Below, piece by piece: positions 35,577 through 43,890 of a stretch of DNA of 64,000 bases; within the stretch, counting starts at the first letter, position 1, and each line of letters opens with the position of its first letter. Both the position numbers and the translations under genes were made by a program. The notes beneath the pieces were generated by a model. It was not told where the DNA came from. It was given only the letters and a program-made list of their open reading frames with translations, and did not search any database. The DNA is from Conexibacter arvalis. GTDB taxonomy: Bacteria > Actinomycetota > Thermoleophilia > Solirubrobacterales > Solirubrobacteraceae. The DNA lies in assembly GCF_014199525.1 (NCBI RefSeq), contig NZ_JACHNU010000001.1, positions 782,172-846,171 of the forward strand, read 5' to 3'.

Positions 35577-37640
35577 TCAGGCGTGGGCGAGGCGCGCGGC
35601 GGCGGCGCGGACGGCGTCGCGCGCGTCCTCGGGCTCGAGCACGGCGGCGTCGCCGGCCTCCTTGAGCACCTCGCGCACGAGCCAGTCGATCCCCTTGAAG
35701 CCGAACTCGACGACGATCGCGCCGTCGGCCAGCTCCTCGACGACCGAGCGCTCCTCGCGCAGCCAGCGGGCGCGCTCGGGGGAGATCCAGACGCGCGCCC
35801 GGCGCGACGCCTCGACCTCGCCGGTTCGCGGCCAGCCCTCGACGTCGCGCGACGGGTCGACCTCCGGCCGCGGCTCGAACCGCTCCCGTTCGATCGTCGC
35901 CTGCTTGATGCGGTCGAGGCGGAAGTGACGCACGCCGGCTCTCGCCGGGTCGTAGGCGGCGACGTACCAGCCCTCGCGGCCGTTGATCAGCGCGTACGGC
36001 TCGACCGTCCGCTCGGAGAAGACGTCCTCGTTCTCCTTGTAGTACTCGATCCTCAGCAGCCGGCGCTCGTGGACGGCGGTCGAGACGGTGCGGGCGATCT
36101 CGTGGTCGTCGCCGGCGCTGGCGACCTGCAGGCCCTCCCTGATCGGGTCCTCGCCGAGCGCGGCGACGACCTTCTCGCGCACGCTCGCCAGCGACCCCTC
36201 CGGGATGTAGTCGCCGATCAGGTCGATCGCCGCGATCAGCGCCTTCGCCTCGACCGGCAGCAGCCGCGCGGGCCGCGCGAACGAGTCGCCGTAGGCCTCC
36301 GGGTCGGCCATGATCGTGCCGTCGTCGAGGACCTCGGCGTAGAGCACGTAGGAGCCCGCGCCGAAGTTGACGACGTTGAGCACGCCGATGTCCTCCTGCA
36401 GCTCCTGCTCGCTGATCTGCAGCCGCTCGCAGACCTCGGCGGCGGGGATCCGCTCGCCGGCGTGGCCGGCGGTGATCAGGATCGAGGCGAGCGTGACCAG
36501 GCGCGCGAACCGCTCGGGGCGGATCGCGGCGGCGTCGCGGCGGCCGTTGCCGCTCCCGCCGCCGTTGCTCTCCGCGCTCCGCTCGTTCGCGGCCGGCGGC
36601 GCCACCTCGGGGCCGTCGGTGTGGCGCTCGACCAGCAGCGCGAGGCGGTCGTCGAGCTCTCTCACCAGCTCGGGCGGGCCGAGCAGGCGGGCGTGCTCGC
36701 CGAGGCCGAGCACCCACGCGACGAGCTGGCGGGCGTCGGCGTACGCGGTCGCGAAGACGCGGTCGTCGGCCTCGCCCTCGTGCGGCGCGGCCGGCCGCAG
36801 CTCGCCGTGGCGGCCGAAGTGGCGCTCGATCTGCCAGGCGATGCGGCCGGCGATCAGCACCTCGGCGGTCCCGATCGGGTCGCCGAACTGCCACTGGATG
36901 CGGTTGGCGTAGACGCGCGGGTCGAAGTCGGCGGGGCGCTGGAAGTCGTGCTCGGCCTTCGAGGCGTAGGCGACCTTGCCGCGGATGCGCGAGAGGCGGA
37001 AGACGCGGATCGCGTCGCGCTCGTGCGAGCGGCCGACGAGGTAGAACTGCCCGCCCTGGAACAGCAGCTGGTAGGGGTCGACCCTGCGCGTGCCGAGCTC
37101 GCCGCGCTGCATCGTGAAGTAGTCGAAGACGATCGTCTTGCGGCGGAAGATCGCGGTCTCGATCTTCGCCAGCCGCTGCGACAGGTCGTGGCCGCCGGCC
37201 GAGGCGGTGATGCCGAGCGCGATCGAGCGCTGCTCGGGCGCGTCGAGCGGGCTCGGCTGGCCCCACGAGATCTGCTGCAGCGCCAGCCGCAGCGGCTCGG
37301 CGTAGGCGAACTCGCCGTCGAGCAGGCTGAGCGCGGTGTGGAGGCCGGCCAGCTCCTCGTTGGTGAACTCGATCGCCGGCAGGTGGAAGTTCTCCGGCGG
37401 CAGCGAGTAGTTCTCCTGCTCGGCGAGGCCCTCGACCGGCTTGTCGACCGACAGCTGGATGCCGAGCGCCTCCAGCTCGGAGCGGTCGGCGTAGAAGCGA
37501 CGCGCGAAGGCGTCCTCGTTCATCGCGCTGTAGCCCTCGACGTCGCGCCGGATCTCGGGCGCGGTGACGGGCCGCCGCTCCGCCATCAGGTAGCTGATGA
37601 GCGACAGCTGGCGGATCAGCTTCTCGGTGTCCTTCGCCAT
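35577..37640 (-). CDS. Double WYL-domain regulator, fused PafB-PafC type
   Basis: 687-residue protein made of two tandem helix-turn-helix plus WYL units. The first HTH (~1-80) is followed by WYL 1 (~165-240, KTIVFDYFTMQRGE with YLVGRSHERD). A low-complexity Asn/Gly/Ser linker (~345-360) joins a second HTH (~375-440) to WYL 2 (~525-600, RLLRIEYYKENED with GWYVAAYDPARAGVRHFRLDRI). This is the layout expected if pafB and pafC were fused. In mycobacteria PafBC activates the LexA-independent DNA-damage response; the repair genes at 22-31 kb make that role plausible here. ATG 37640 follows a TACAGT -10-like element. Confidence 0.88.
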   Translation of the reverse strand: MAKDTEKLIRQLSLISYLMAERRPVTAPEIRRDVEGYSAMNEDAFARRFYADRSELEALGIQLSVDKPVEGLAEQENYSLPPENFHLPAIEFTNEELAGLHTALSLLDGEFAYAEPLRLALQQISWGQPSPLDAPEQRSIALGITASAGGHDLSQRLAKIETAIFRRKTIVFDYFTMQRGELGTRRVDPYQLLFQGGQFYLVGRSHERDAIRVFRLSRIRGKVAYASKAEHDFQRPADFDPRVYANRIQWQFGDPIGTAEVLIAGRIAWQIERHFGRHGELRPAAPHEGEADDRVFATAYADARQLVAWVLGLGEHARLLGPPELVRELDDRLALLVERHTDGPEVAPPAANERSAESNGGGSGNGRRDAAAIRPERFARLVTLASILITAGHAGERIPAAEVCERLQISEQELQEDIGVLNVVNFGAGSYVLYAEVLDDGTIMADPEAYGDSFARPARLLPVEAKALIAAIDLIGDYIPEGSLASVREKVVAALGEDPIREGLQVASAGDDHEIARTVSTAVHERRLLRIEYYKENEDVFSERTVEPYALINGREGWYVAAYDPARAGVRHFRLDRIKQATIERERFEPRPEVDPSRDVEGWPRTGEVEASRRARVWISPERARWLREERSVVEELADGAIVVEFGFKGIDWLVREVLKEAGDAAVLEPEDARDAVRAAAARLAHA

Positions 37641-37745
37641 GTGGTCGCGACACTGTAGTCAGCGGGGCTTTGCCGCCTTTCGGTGTAGCAGGACATCGCC
37701 CGCTATTTGCGGACTTTTGTGCCGGCCCGCGGGGGCCGCGAGCGG

Positions 37746-38732
37746 TCAGGCCGGCGCCGCGGGGCCGTCGCTCGCGCCAGCTTCGCCGCGGGCCGGGAAC
37801 CAGGCGCCGCCGCCGATCGCCTTGTCGTACGGCGACCAGGCGGCGCCGGGGGCGAGGGCGCGCTCGAGCCGGTCGAAGCTGCCGAGCCGTCCTCCAAGGT
37901 TGTCGACCATGTGCACGAGCGTCGCCTCGCGCGTCGCCGGGACGACCGGGCTGCCGTGCGCGAGCGATCCGTGGTGGCTCAGGACGACGTGCAGGAGCGC
38001 GCGGGCGAGCAGCGGCGGAAAGCCGCCGATCTCCTCGATCAGCCGGCGGACGCGGAAGTAGCCGAGCGCGATCTCGCCCTGCAGGCGGCCGTCGTCGGTC
38101 AGCTCGATCGCGGCGCCGTCGGCGGCGTAGGCGTCGAGCTTGCCGATGTCGTGGACGAGCGCGCCGGTGACGGCGAGGTCGCGGTCGATCCCGGGGAAGG
38201 TCTCGGCGAGCGCGCTGACGCCCCGCGCGACCGCCAGCGTGTGCTCGAGCAGGCCGTGGCGGTAAGCCTCGTGGTAGTGCTTGGCCGCCGGCGCGTCGCG
38301 GAAGGCCGGCCACGTCGCGCTGGCCGGTCCGAGCAGCGCGTCGAGCAGGGCGCGCAGATGGTGCTCGCGGACGGTCGCGACCAGCGCGCGCAGGTCGGCC
38401 TCCAGCTCGGCGACCGGCCGCTCCGGGCCGGGCTCGAGCTGCGCCGGGTCGATCTCCTCCTCGCGCGGCGCGCGCCAGCCGGTCAGCTCCAGCTGCGCGC
38501 CGTAGCGCGGGTGGAGCGCCCCGCTGCCGGCGACGCGGACGGCCGCGCCCGGCGCGAACAGCGCCTCGTCCTGCTCGCTCGGCTCCCGCACGACGGCGGC
38601 GACGGTCCCGCTGCGGTCGGCGAGCCGGAGGCGCAGCAGCGGGCGGCCGTCGCGCGCGGTGCGCGGCTCGGCCGCGCGCACCAGCAGCGTCCCCTCCCAC
38701 TCCTCGCCGTCGGTCAGCTCGCGCAGCAGCAC
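37746..38732 (-). CDS. OB-fold plus HD-domain protein, second YhaM-like paralogue
   Basis: 328-residue protein with the same order as the 2494 gene: an N-terminal OB-type domain (~10-95, RPLLRLRLADRSGTVAAVV) and an HD domain (~140-290, YRHGLLEHTLAVA, GALVHDIGKLDA, VVLSHHGSLAHG). Two HD pairs and the LSHHG motif are intact. GTG 38732 was chosen because the longer frame would overlap the divergent SDR gene. The best guess is a 3'-5' exonuclease or an RNA/cyclic-nucleotide phosphodiesterase. Its C-terminus extends ~30 residues past the HD fold and is disordered. Confidence 0.8.
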   Translation of the reverse strand: MLLRELTDGEEWEGTLLVRAAEPRTARDGRPLLRLRLADRSGTVAAVVREPSEQDEALFAPGAAVRVAGSGALHPRYGAQLELTGWRAPREEEIDPAQLEPGPERPVAELEADLRALVATVREHHLRALLDALLGPASATWPAFRDAPAAKHYHEAYRHGLLEHTLAVARGVSALAETFPGIDRDLAVTGALVHDIGKLDAYAADGAAIELTDDGRLQGEIALGYFRVRRLIEEIGGFPPLLARALLHVVLSHHGSLAHGSPVVPATREATLVHMVDNLGGRLGSFDRLERALAPGAAWSPYDKAIGGGAWFPARGEAGASDGPAAPA

Positions 38733-38805
38733 GGCGCCGACGATAGAGCGGTGCGCGGACGCGGCGCCGGATGCGCCGAGCGCCGCGCCCGGGTACGGTT
38801 GCCGC

Positions 38806-39504
38806 ATGGCGCCCACTCGCACCGCGCTCGTCACCGGCGGCACCGGCGGTCTCGGCACGGCGGTCGTCGAGCGGCTGCTCGACGACGGCTGGCGGGTCGT
38901 CGTCCCGTGGGTCGCCGAGCGCGAGCTGCAGCGCGTCACGCCGCGCGACGGCCTCGTGCTCGCGGAGGCCGACCTGTTCGACCCGGCCGCCGTCGCGGCC
39001 GTGGCGAAGGAGGCGTCGGCGGACGCGGCGGCGCCGCTGCGCGGCGTCGTCAACCTCGTCGGCGGCTTCGCGATGGGCGCGAAGGTCGCCGACGCGCCGA
39101 TCGACGAGTTCGACGCGCAGCTGCGGCTCAACCTGCGGCCGACCTACCTCGTCACGCAGGCGACGCTGCCGGCGCTCGTCGCCGCGGGCGGCGGCGGGAT
39201 CGTCTGCGTCGGCAGCCGCGCGGCGCTGCAGCCGTTCGCCGGCGCCGCCGGCTACGTGACCGGGAAGGCGGCGGTGATCGCCTTCGCGCAGGCGGTCGCG
39301 GTCGAGTACCGGGACGACGGCGTCCGCTGCAACGCGATCCTGCCGAGCGTGATCGACACGCCCGCCAACCGCGCCGCGATGCCGAGAGCCGACCACGCGA
39401 AGTGGGTCGCGCCGGCGCGGATCGCCGGCGTCGTCGCCCATCTGCTCTCCGACGACGGCGCCGTCACCAGCGGCGCCGCGATCCCCGTCTACGGACGCGC
39501 CTGA
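38806..39504 (+). CDS. Short-chain dehydrogenase/reductase (classical SDR)
   Basis: 232-residue NAD(P)-dependent oxidoreductase. The dinucleotide motif TGGTGGLG (~11-18), NLVGG in place of the usual NNAG, the catalytic serine in CVGSRAAL, and Y-x-x-x-K in GYVTGKAA are all present. The alternate NLVGG motif marks a divergent subgroup. Substrate unknown. ATG 38806 has no strong ribosome site. Its 3' end overlaps the convergent LuxR-type gene by 16 bp. Confidence 0.9.
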   Translation: MAPTRTALVTGGTGGLGTAVVERLLDDGWRVVVPWVAERELQRVTPRDGLVLAEADLFDPAAVAAVAKEASADAAAPLRGVVNLVGGFAMGAKVADAPIDEFDAQLRLNLRPTYLVTQATLPALVAAGGGGIVCVGSRAALQPFAGAAGYVTGKAAVIAFAQAVAVEYRDDGVRCNAILPSVIDTPANRAAMPRADHAKWVAPARIAGVVAHLLSDDGAVTSGAAIPVYGRA

Positions 39505-42407
39505 ACGGCGCCCGGCCGCTCGTCGCCGAGCGCGCCGGCCAGCTCGCGGCGGGAGTGGATCCGCAGCTTCAGGTAGGCGTTGCGGAGGTGGAACTCGACC
39601 GTCTTGGTCGAGACGAACAGCGCCTGCGCGATCTCGCGGTTGGTCAGCCCGCCGGCGGCCAGCTCGCTCACGCGCCGCTCGCTCGGCGTCAGCGCCTGCA
39701 CGCCGCTGAGCGCCGGCCGCCGCGGCCGCGCCCCGGCAGCGACCAGCTCGGCGCGCGCCTGCGCCGCGAGACCGGTCGCGCCGCAGCGGTAGGCGGCGTC
39801 GAGGCCGATGCGCAGCGTCTCGCGCGCCGCGCTCCGCTGACGCGCCCGCCGCCGCGCGCCGCCGAGGTCGACGAGCGCACGCGCCAGCTCGAGTCTCGCC
39901 GGGGAGCGCTCCAGCGCCGCGACCGCCTCCTCCAGCAGCGCGAGCCCCTCGGTGCCGCCGGCGACGAGGCCGGCGACGCGCAGCGCCGTGCCGAGCGTCC
40001 GCGGCGCGCCGACGGCGCGGGCGCGCCGCAGCTCCTCGTGCGCCAGCTCGCGCGCCCGCTCGCCGCGCTCCAGCTTCAGCGCGGCGATCGCCGCCTCCGA
40101 GCGCCACGGCAGCACCGACGGGCTCGGCGCCGGGATCGCCGCCTGCCGCCGCCCGCATTCCAGCAGCGTCTCCAGCGCGGCCGCCGGGTCGCCGGTCGCG
40201 AGCAGCAGCCGGCCGCGCGCGAGCAGCATCCAGTTATAGGTGAACGGCTCGGTCAGCGAGCGGTCGCCGCCGTCGTCGAGCAGTCTCGCCGCCGCCTCCG
40301 TCTCGCCGCGGTCGAGCAGCGCGAGCGCCATGTAGCCGGTCGACCACGGGCGTGCCACGATCATCACGGGCAGTCGCTCGATCCCGCCCTCGAGGTCGCC
40401 GAGCGCGGCGACCAGCTCGCCGCGCAGGTAGCGGGCGGCGCCGCGCAGCGCCGACATCGCGGCGAAGCCGACGACCGAGCCGCGCGCGCGGGCGTCGTCG
40501 AGCCCGGCGCTCGTCATCCGCTCGACGTCGTCGAGCGCGTCGCTGAAGAAGAGGCCGGCGCCCGCGGCGACGTATGCGGTCCCGTCGGAGGTGACCTCGC
40601 GCAGCATCCGGTCGCCGCCGAGCGCACGGTGGAGCTGGGCGACCGCGTCCTCCCACGGCAGCGTGCCGAGCATCACGTGCTCGAGCGCCCGCTGCGCGAG
40701 CAGCTCGCGCTGGGCCGGGGTGGTCGCCTCGATCGTGCCGGAGAGCAGGTCGGCGAAGCGCGTCAGCGCCGCCTCGCGCGTGCGGAAGTCGAGCCGGGCG
40801 GCGCTCAGGTAACCGGCGGTCAGCTCCTCCTCCAGCTCCGGGTCGGCGTCGCCGAGCACCCGCAGCCCCTCGTCGAAGGCGCGCGCCGCGCCGTCGTTGT
40901 CGCTCGCCGCGTAGAGGGCATGGCCGAGCTGGGCGAGCGCGCGAGCGCGCGCCTGCGGCTGGTCGAGCAGGGCGATCGCGTCGCGCAGCCGCTCCGGCGC
41001 GCTCGGGCGGCCGGCGAGCGCGTCGGCGCGGCCGAGGTCGATCAGCAGCTGCGCGCGCCGGTCGCGCGAGGGGCCCTCGTCGAGCGCGCGCAGGAGGTAG
41101 CGCGCGGCCGTCTCGGGCGAGCCGCCCGCGAGCGCGCGGCGCGCGGCGGCGTGGAGGCAGTCGAGCGACCACGGCTCGCGCACCGGCAGCGTCTGCAGCA
41201 GGTGCGCGGCGGCGCGGTCGACGCCGGCGTCGCCGTCGTCCTTCAGCAGCCGCGCCGCCTCGAGGTGGAGCTGCGCCCGCTCGGCGGCCGGGATCTCGAG
41301 ATGGACGGCCTGGTTGACGATCGGGTGGACGAAGCCGAGGTCGGCGGCCGGGCGCAGCACGTCGGCGGTCGCGAGCGCGTCGGCCGCGACGCGCGCCTGC
41401 GCCGGCGCCAGCGCCGCGAGCGCGGCCGCCTGCGCGAACGGCGCCGGGTCGCCGAGGACCGCGACCGCCTGCGCCAGCCGCGCCGCCCCCGGCGCGAGCC
41501 GATCGAGCCGTCCGGCCGTCGCGCGCGCGATCGTCGTCGGGCCGAAGTCGGCGACGCGGGCGGCGTTGGCGGCGGTCGGCGCGACCGCGGCCGCGACCAG
41601 CTCGGCGAGCAGCTCGCGGGTGAAGAACGGGTTGCCGCCGGTGACGCGCCAGCAGGCGGCGCAGAAGGGCTCCTCGGCGCCCGGCAGCGCCGCTCGCACG
41701 AGCACCGCGACCGCCTGCCCGCTGAGCGGCGAGAGGTCGATGCGGCGGACGCGCGGATGGGAGGCGAGGGCGGCGAGCGCGTCGCCGTCGGCCGTCGGGC
41801 GCGGGCGGGTCGTGACGACGATCAGCAGCGGCAGGTCCTCGCTGCGCTGGGCGGTGTAGAGCAGCGCCCGCATCGAGGCGTCGTCGGAGGCGTGCGCGTC
41901 GTCGACGGCGAGCAGCAGCGGCCGGTGCTCGGCGATGTTCTCCGCGACCCAATGGAGCCCGTGCAGCAGCGGGAACTCGGGCGGGCCCGACGCTTCGTGG
42001 ATCCGCACCCGGCCGGTCAGCGCCGGCTCGGCGTGAGCGGCCGCGCCGGCGAGCACGCGCCGGCGCTCGCGCGGCGAGGCGGCGGAGAGGTACGGCTCGA
42101 ACAGCTGCAGCGCGACGCCGAACGGGTACTGGCGCTCCAGCTCGCCGCCGCGGGCGCGCAGCACGACGAGGCCGCGCCGCTGCGCCTCGCGCGCGGCCAG
42201 CCCGAGCAGGTGGCTCTTCCCGACCCCGGCGGTCCCTTCGAGCACGACGATGCGGCCTTCGCTGGCGTCGGCGGCGTCGAGCGCCTCGCGCAGCGCGGCG
42301 ATCTCCTCCTCTCGCTCGAGCGGGTCGGAGTCGAGCGCGTGCGCGGCCGCGCGTCGCCGCGGCGCGTCTCCCGAACCGGCCCCCCGGCGGACTTCGGCAG
42401 AACTCAC
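39489..42407 (-). CDS. Large ATP-binding LuxR family regulator (LAL)
   Basis: 972-residue MalT/LAL-type activator. The N-terminal AAA ATPase (~30-330) has Walker A GTAGVGKS and Walker B LLLAVDDAH. The middle ~500 residues are helical TPR-like repeats with Ala-rich pairs. The C-terminal ~65 residues are a LuxR helix-turn-helix (LTPSERRVSELAAGGLTNREIAQALFVSTKTVEFHLRNAYLKL). LALs activate catabolic or secondary-metabolite genes on ligand binding. The GTG start lies ~10 bp after a TATAGG element, so the mRNA may be nearly leaderless. The divergent alpha/beta hydrolase genes are candidate targets. Confidence 0.93.
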   Translation of the reverse strand: MSSAEVRRGAGSGDAPRRRAAAHALDSDPLEREEEIAALREALDAADASEGRIVVLEGTAGVGKSHLLGLAAREAQRRGLVVLRARGGELERQYPFGVALQLFEPYLSAASPRERRRVLAGAAAHAEPALTGRVRIHEASGPPEFPLLHGLHWVAENIAEHRPLLLAVDDAHASDDASMRALLYTAQRSEDLPLLIVVTTRPRPTADGDALAALASHPRVRRIDLSPLSGQAVAVLVRAALPGAEEPFCAACWRVTGGNPFFTRELLAELVAAAVAPTAANAARVADFGPTTIARATAGRLDRLAPGAARLAQAVAVLGDPAPFAQAAALAALAPAQARVAADALATADVLRPAADLGFVHPIVNQAVHLEIPAAERAQLHLEAARLLKDDGDAGVDRAAAHLLQTLPVREPWSLDCLHAAARRALAGGSPETAARYLLRALDEGPSRDRRAQLLIDLGRADALAGRPSAPERLRDAIALLDQPQARARALAQLGHALYAASDNDGAARAFDEGLRVLGDADPELEEELTAGYLSAARLDFRTREAALTRFADLLSGTIEATTPAQRELLAQRALEHVMLGTLPWEDAVAQLHRALGGDRMLREVTSDGTAYVAAGAGLFFSDALDDVERMTSAGLDDARARGSVVGFAAMSALRGAARYLRGELVAALGDLEGGIERLPVMIVARPWSTGYMALALLDRGETEAAARLLDDGGDRSLTEPFTYNWMLLARGRLLLATGDPAAALETLLECGRRQAAIPAPSPSVLPWRSEAAIAALKLERGERARELAHEELRRARAVGAPRTLGTALRVAGLVAGGTEGLALLEEAVAALERSPARLELARALVDLGGARRRARQRSAARETLRIGLDAAYRCGATGLAAQARAELVAAGARPRRPALSGVQALTPSERRVSELAAGGLTNREIAQALFVSTKTVEFHLRNAYLKLRIHSRRELAGALGDERPGAVQARP

Positions 42408-42915
42408 GATCCCAACCCTATACGTCCTCGCGGTGCGTCGATAGTCGCCGGAGTGGAAGATCGTCCCAATCCCCAGGGTGGCCGTTGGAAAAGTCTGGGG
42501 CGGGCCGCCTGGTGCCTCCGCCCGGCGGCGGGCGTACGGTCTGCCGGCAGCAGGAGAGCGTTCGGACCGGCACGGAAGTGCCGCGCGGTCCTGTCACCGG
42601 TGTCGCCGGCCTGTCAGCGATCCAGGCCGTCGGCACGGGGCTCGCGCCCGGTCCGCGACTCGCGCTCCGCGCGCGATCGCCGGCTACGGCGACACCCCCT
42701 CGACCCGTACCGGCAGGGAGCGGGGCCCGCCGTCTCGACGGCGGGCCCCGTCCGTCCTGCCGGTCCCTCCCGACGACGGCCGCGATCGCCCCCGCTCGCC
42801 TGTACGGCGGCGCGTCGCCGCTGGCCAAGATGGCGCGCCGCCGCCCGGCGACCGTGACGTTTGCTACAAAGTCCGTGGGGCAGATCGCGAGAGGGGCCCC
42901 GGGAGAGGAGGCGTC
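42408..42915. other. 508-bp intergenic region with strong secondary structure
   Basis: The longest non-coding gap in the window. I find no convincing protein: the open frames through it are Arg/Pro-rich shadows without ribosome sites. It holds the LAL promoter at its left edge, a palindrome CTGCCGGCAG (42541-42550), a two-tier hairpin with GGAA tetraloop (42564-42591), a 5-bp stem with GCTA loop near 42690, a terminator-like stem (42721-42750), and GGAGAGGAGG before the 42916 start. A structured non-coding RNA or a long regulated leader is possible; I do not recognise a known riboswitch. Confidence 0.5.
42721..42750 (+). terminator. 14-bp terminator-like hairpin in the LAL/hydrolase intergenic region
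   Basis: Arms 42721-42734 and 42737-42750 are fully complementary (effective loop about 6 nt). No gene ends upstream on the plus strand, so it would terminate an unannotated transcript, attenuate the 42916 gene, or mark the end of a small RNA. Confidence 0.6.
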
Positions 42916-43845
42916 ATGGAGCCGTTGTTCGAGCACCGCATGGAGTTCGCCGGGACCGAGACCCGCGTGCTCGAGCTCGAAGGGCGAGGCGACCCGGTCG
43001 TGCTGTTCCACGGCTGGTCGGACAGCGCCGACACGTGGCGACACCTGCTCGCCCTGATGGCGCGCGAGGAGCGGCGCGCGATCGCCGTCGACCTGCCCGG
43101 CTTCGGCACCGCCGCGCCGGCCGCCGACGGGCCGCTGCTGCCGCAGCTCGACGCCTTCGTCGAGGCGGTCGTGCGCTACGCCGTCGCCGACATCCGCGCG
43201 CCGCGTCGAGGCCCGGCCGGCGGGAGCCGCGCCCGCCGCGGCGGCGGTCGCGCGACCGTCGTCGGCAACTCGCTCGGCGGCTGCCTTGCGCTGCGACTGG
43301 CCGAACGCGCCGGCGGCAGGCGCTCGCGCGCGCAGGTCGCGCGCGTCGTCGCGATCGCGCCGGCCGGGCTGGACATGGCCGGCTGGTTCAAGGTCGTCGA
43401 GCACGACCCGGTCGTGCGCTCGCTGCTGGCGCTGCCGCTGCCGCTCCCGCGGCGGGCCGTCCAGGAGGTCGTCGCCCGCGTCTACGGCGCGCTCGCCTTC
43501 GCCCACCCCGAGGCGATCGAGCCCGGCGTCGCGCGCGCCTACGCGCGCCACCATCCCGATCGCGCCGCCGTCGCGCGACTGCTCGCCTCCGGCCGCCGCC
43601 TGCTGCCGGAGCTGCGGGAGCCGTTCGAGCTGGGCGCGATCGACTGCCCGCTGCTGCTGATCTGGGGCGACCGCGACCGGATGGTCTACGCCAGCGGCGC
43701 CGAGCGGGTGCTCGCCGCCGTCCCGCAGGCGCGACTGGAGCTGATCGAGGAATGCGGCCACTGTCCGCAGGTCGAGCGACCGGAGCTGGTCGCCGAGCTG
43801 ATCCTCGCGACCGAGCGTCGCGGAGGCGGGCGCCGCGCCGCGTAG
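42916..43845 (+). CDS. Alpha/beta hydrolase
   Basis: 309-residue alpha/beta-hydrolase-fold enzyme. The oxyanion segment LFHGWSDSADTW, nucleophile elbow VVGNSLGGCLAL (Ser), acid in IWGDRDRMV (Asp) and base in ECGHCPQVERP (His) form a full triad. An Arg/Gly-rich insertion (~95-115) lies between strands before the elbow. It is similar to esterases and C-C bond hydrolases; substrate unknown. An excellent GGAGAGGAGG ribosome site precedes ATG 42916. The PHA-synthase-like gene follows 45 bp downstream, so they probably form an operon, divergent from the LAL regulator. Confidence 0.9.
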   Translation: MEPLFEHRMEFAGTETRVLELEGRGDPVVLFHGWSDSADTWRHLLALMAREERRAIAVDLPGFGTAAPAADGPLLPQLDAFVEAVVRYAVADIRAPRRGPAGGSRARRGGGRATVVGNSLGGCLALRLAERAGGRRSRAQVARVVAIAPAGLDMAGWFKVVEHDPVVRSLLALPLPLPRRAVQEVVARVYGALAFAHPEAIEPGVARAYARHHPDRAAVARLLASGRRLLPELREPFELGAIDCPLLLIWGDRDRMVYASGAERVLAAVPQARLELIEECGHCPQVERPELVAELILATERRGGGRRAA

Positions 43846-43890
43846 GCCGCCGGCGCCGCCGCCCCCGACCGCCTGCCAGACTCTGCGCCG

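Noticed and set aside
42480..42750. SRP RNA, RNase P RNA or tmRNA in the structured intergenic region
   Set aside because: The GGAA tetraloop hairpin is suggestive, but the conserved SRP asymmetric loop and the RNase P and tmRNA signature sequences are not present.
37707..42857. 1716-codon open frame spanning several genes on the plus strand
   Set aside because: It crosses the SDR gene in a different frame and antisense to LAL; composition is that of a shadow frame.
42485..43057. Possible 190-residue gene in the LAL/hydrolase intergenic region
   Set aside because: Pro/Arg-rich, no ribosome site, and its end overlaps the hydrolase in another frame.
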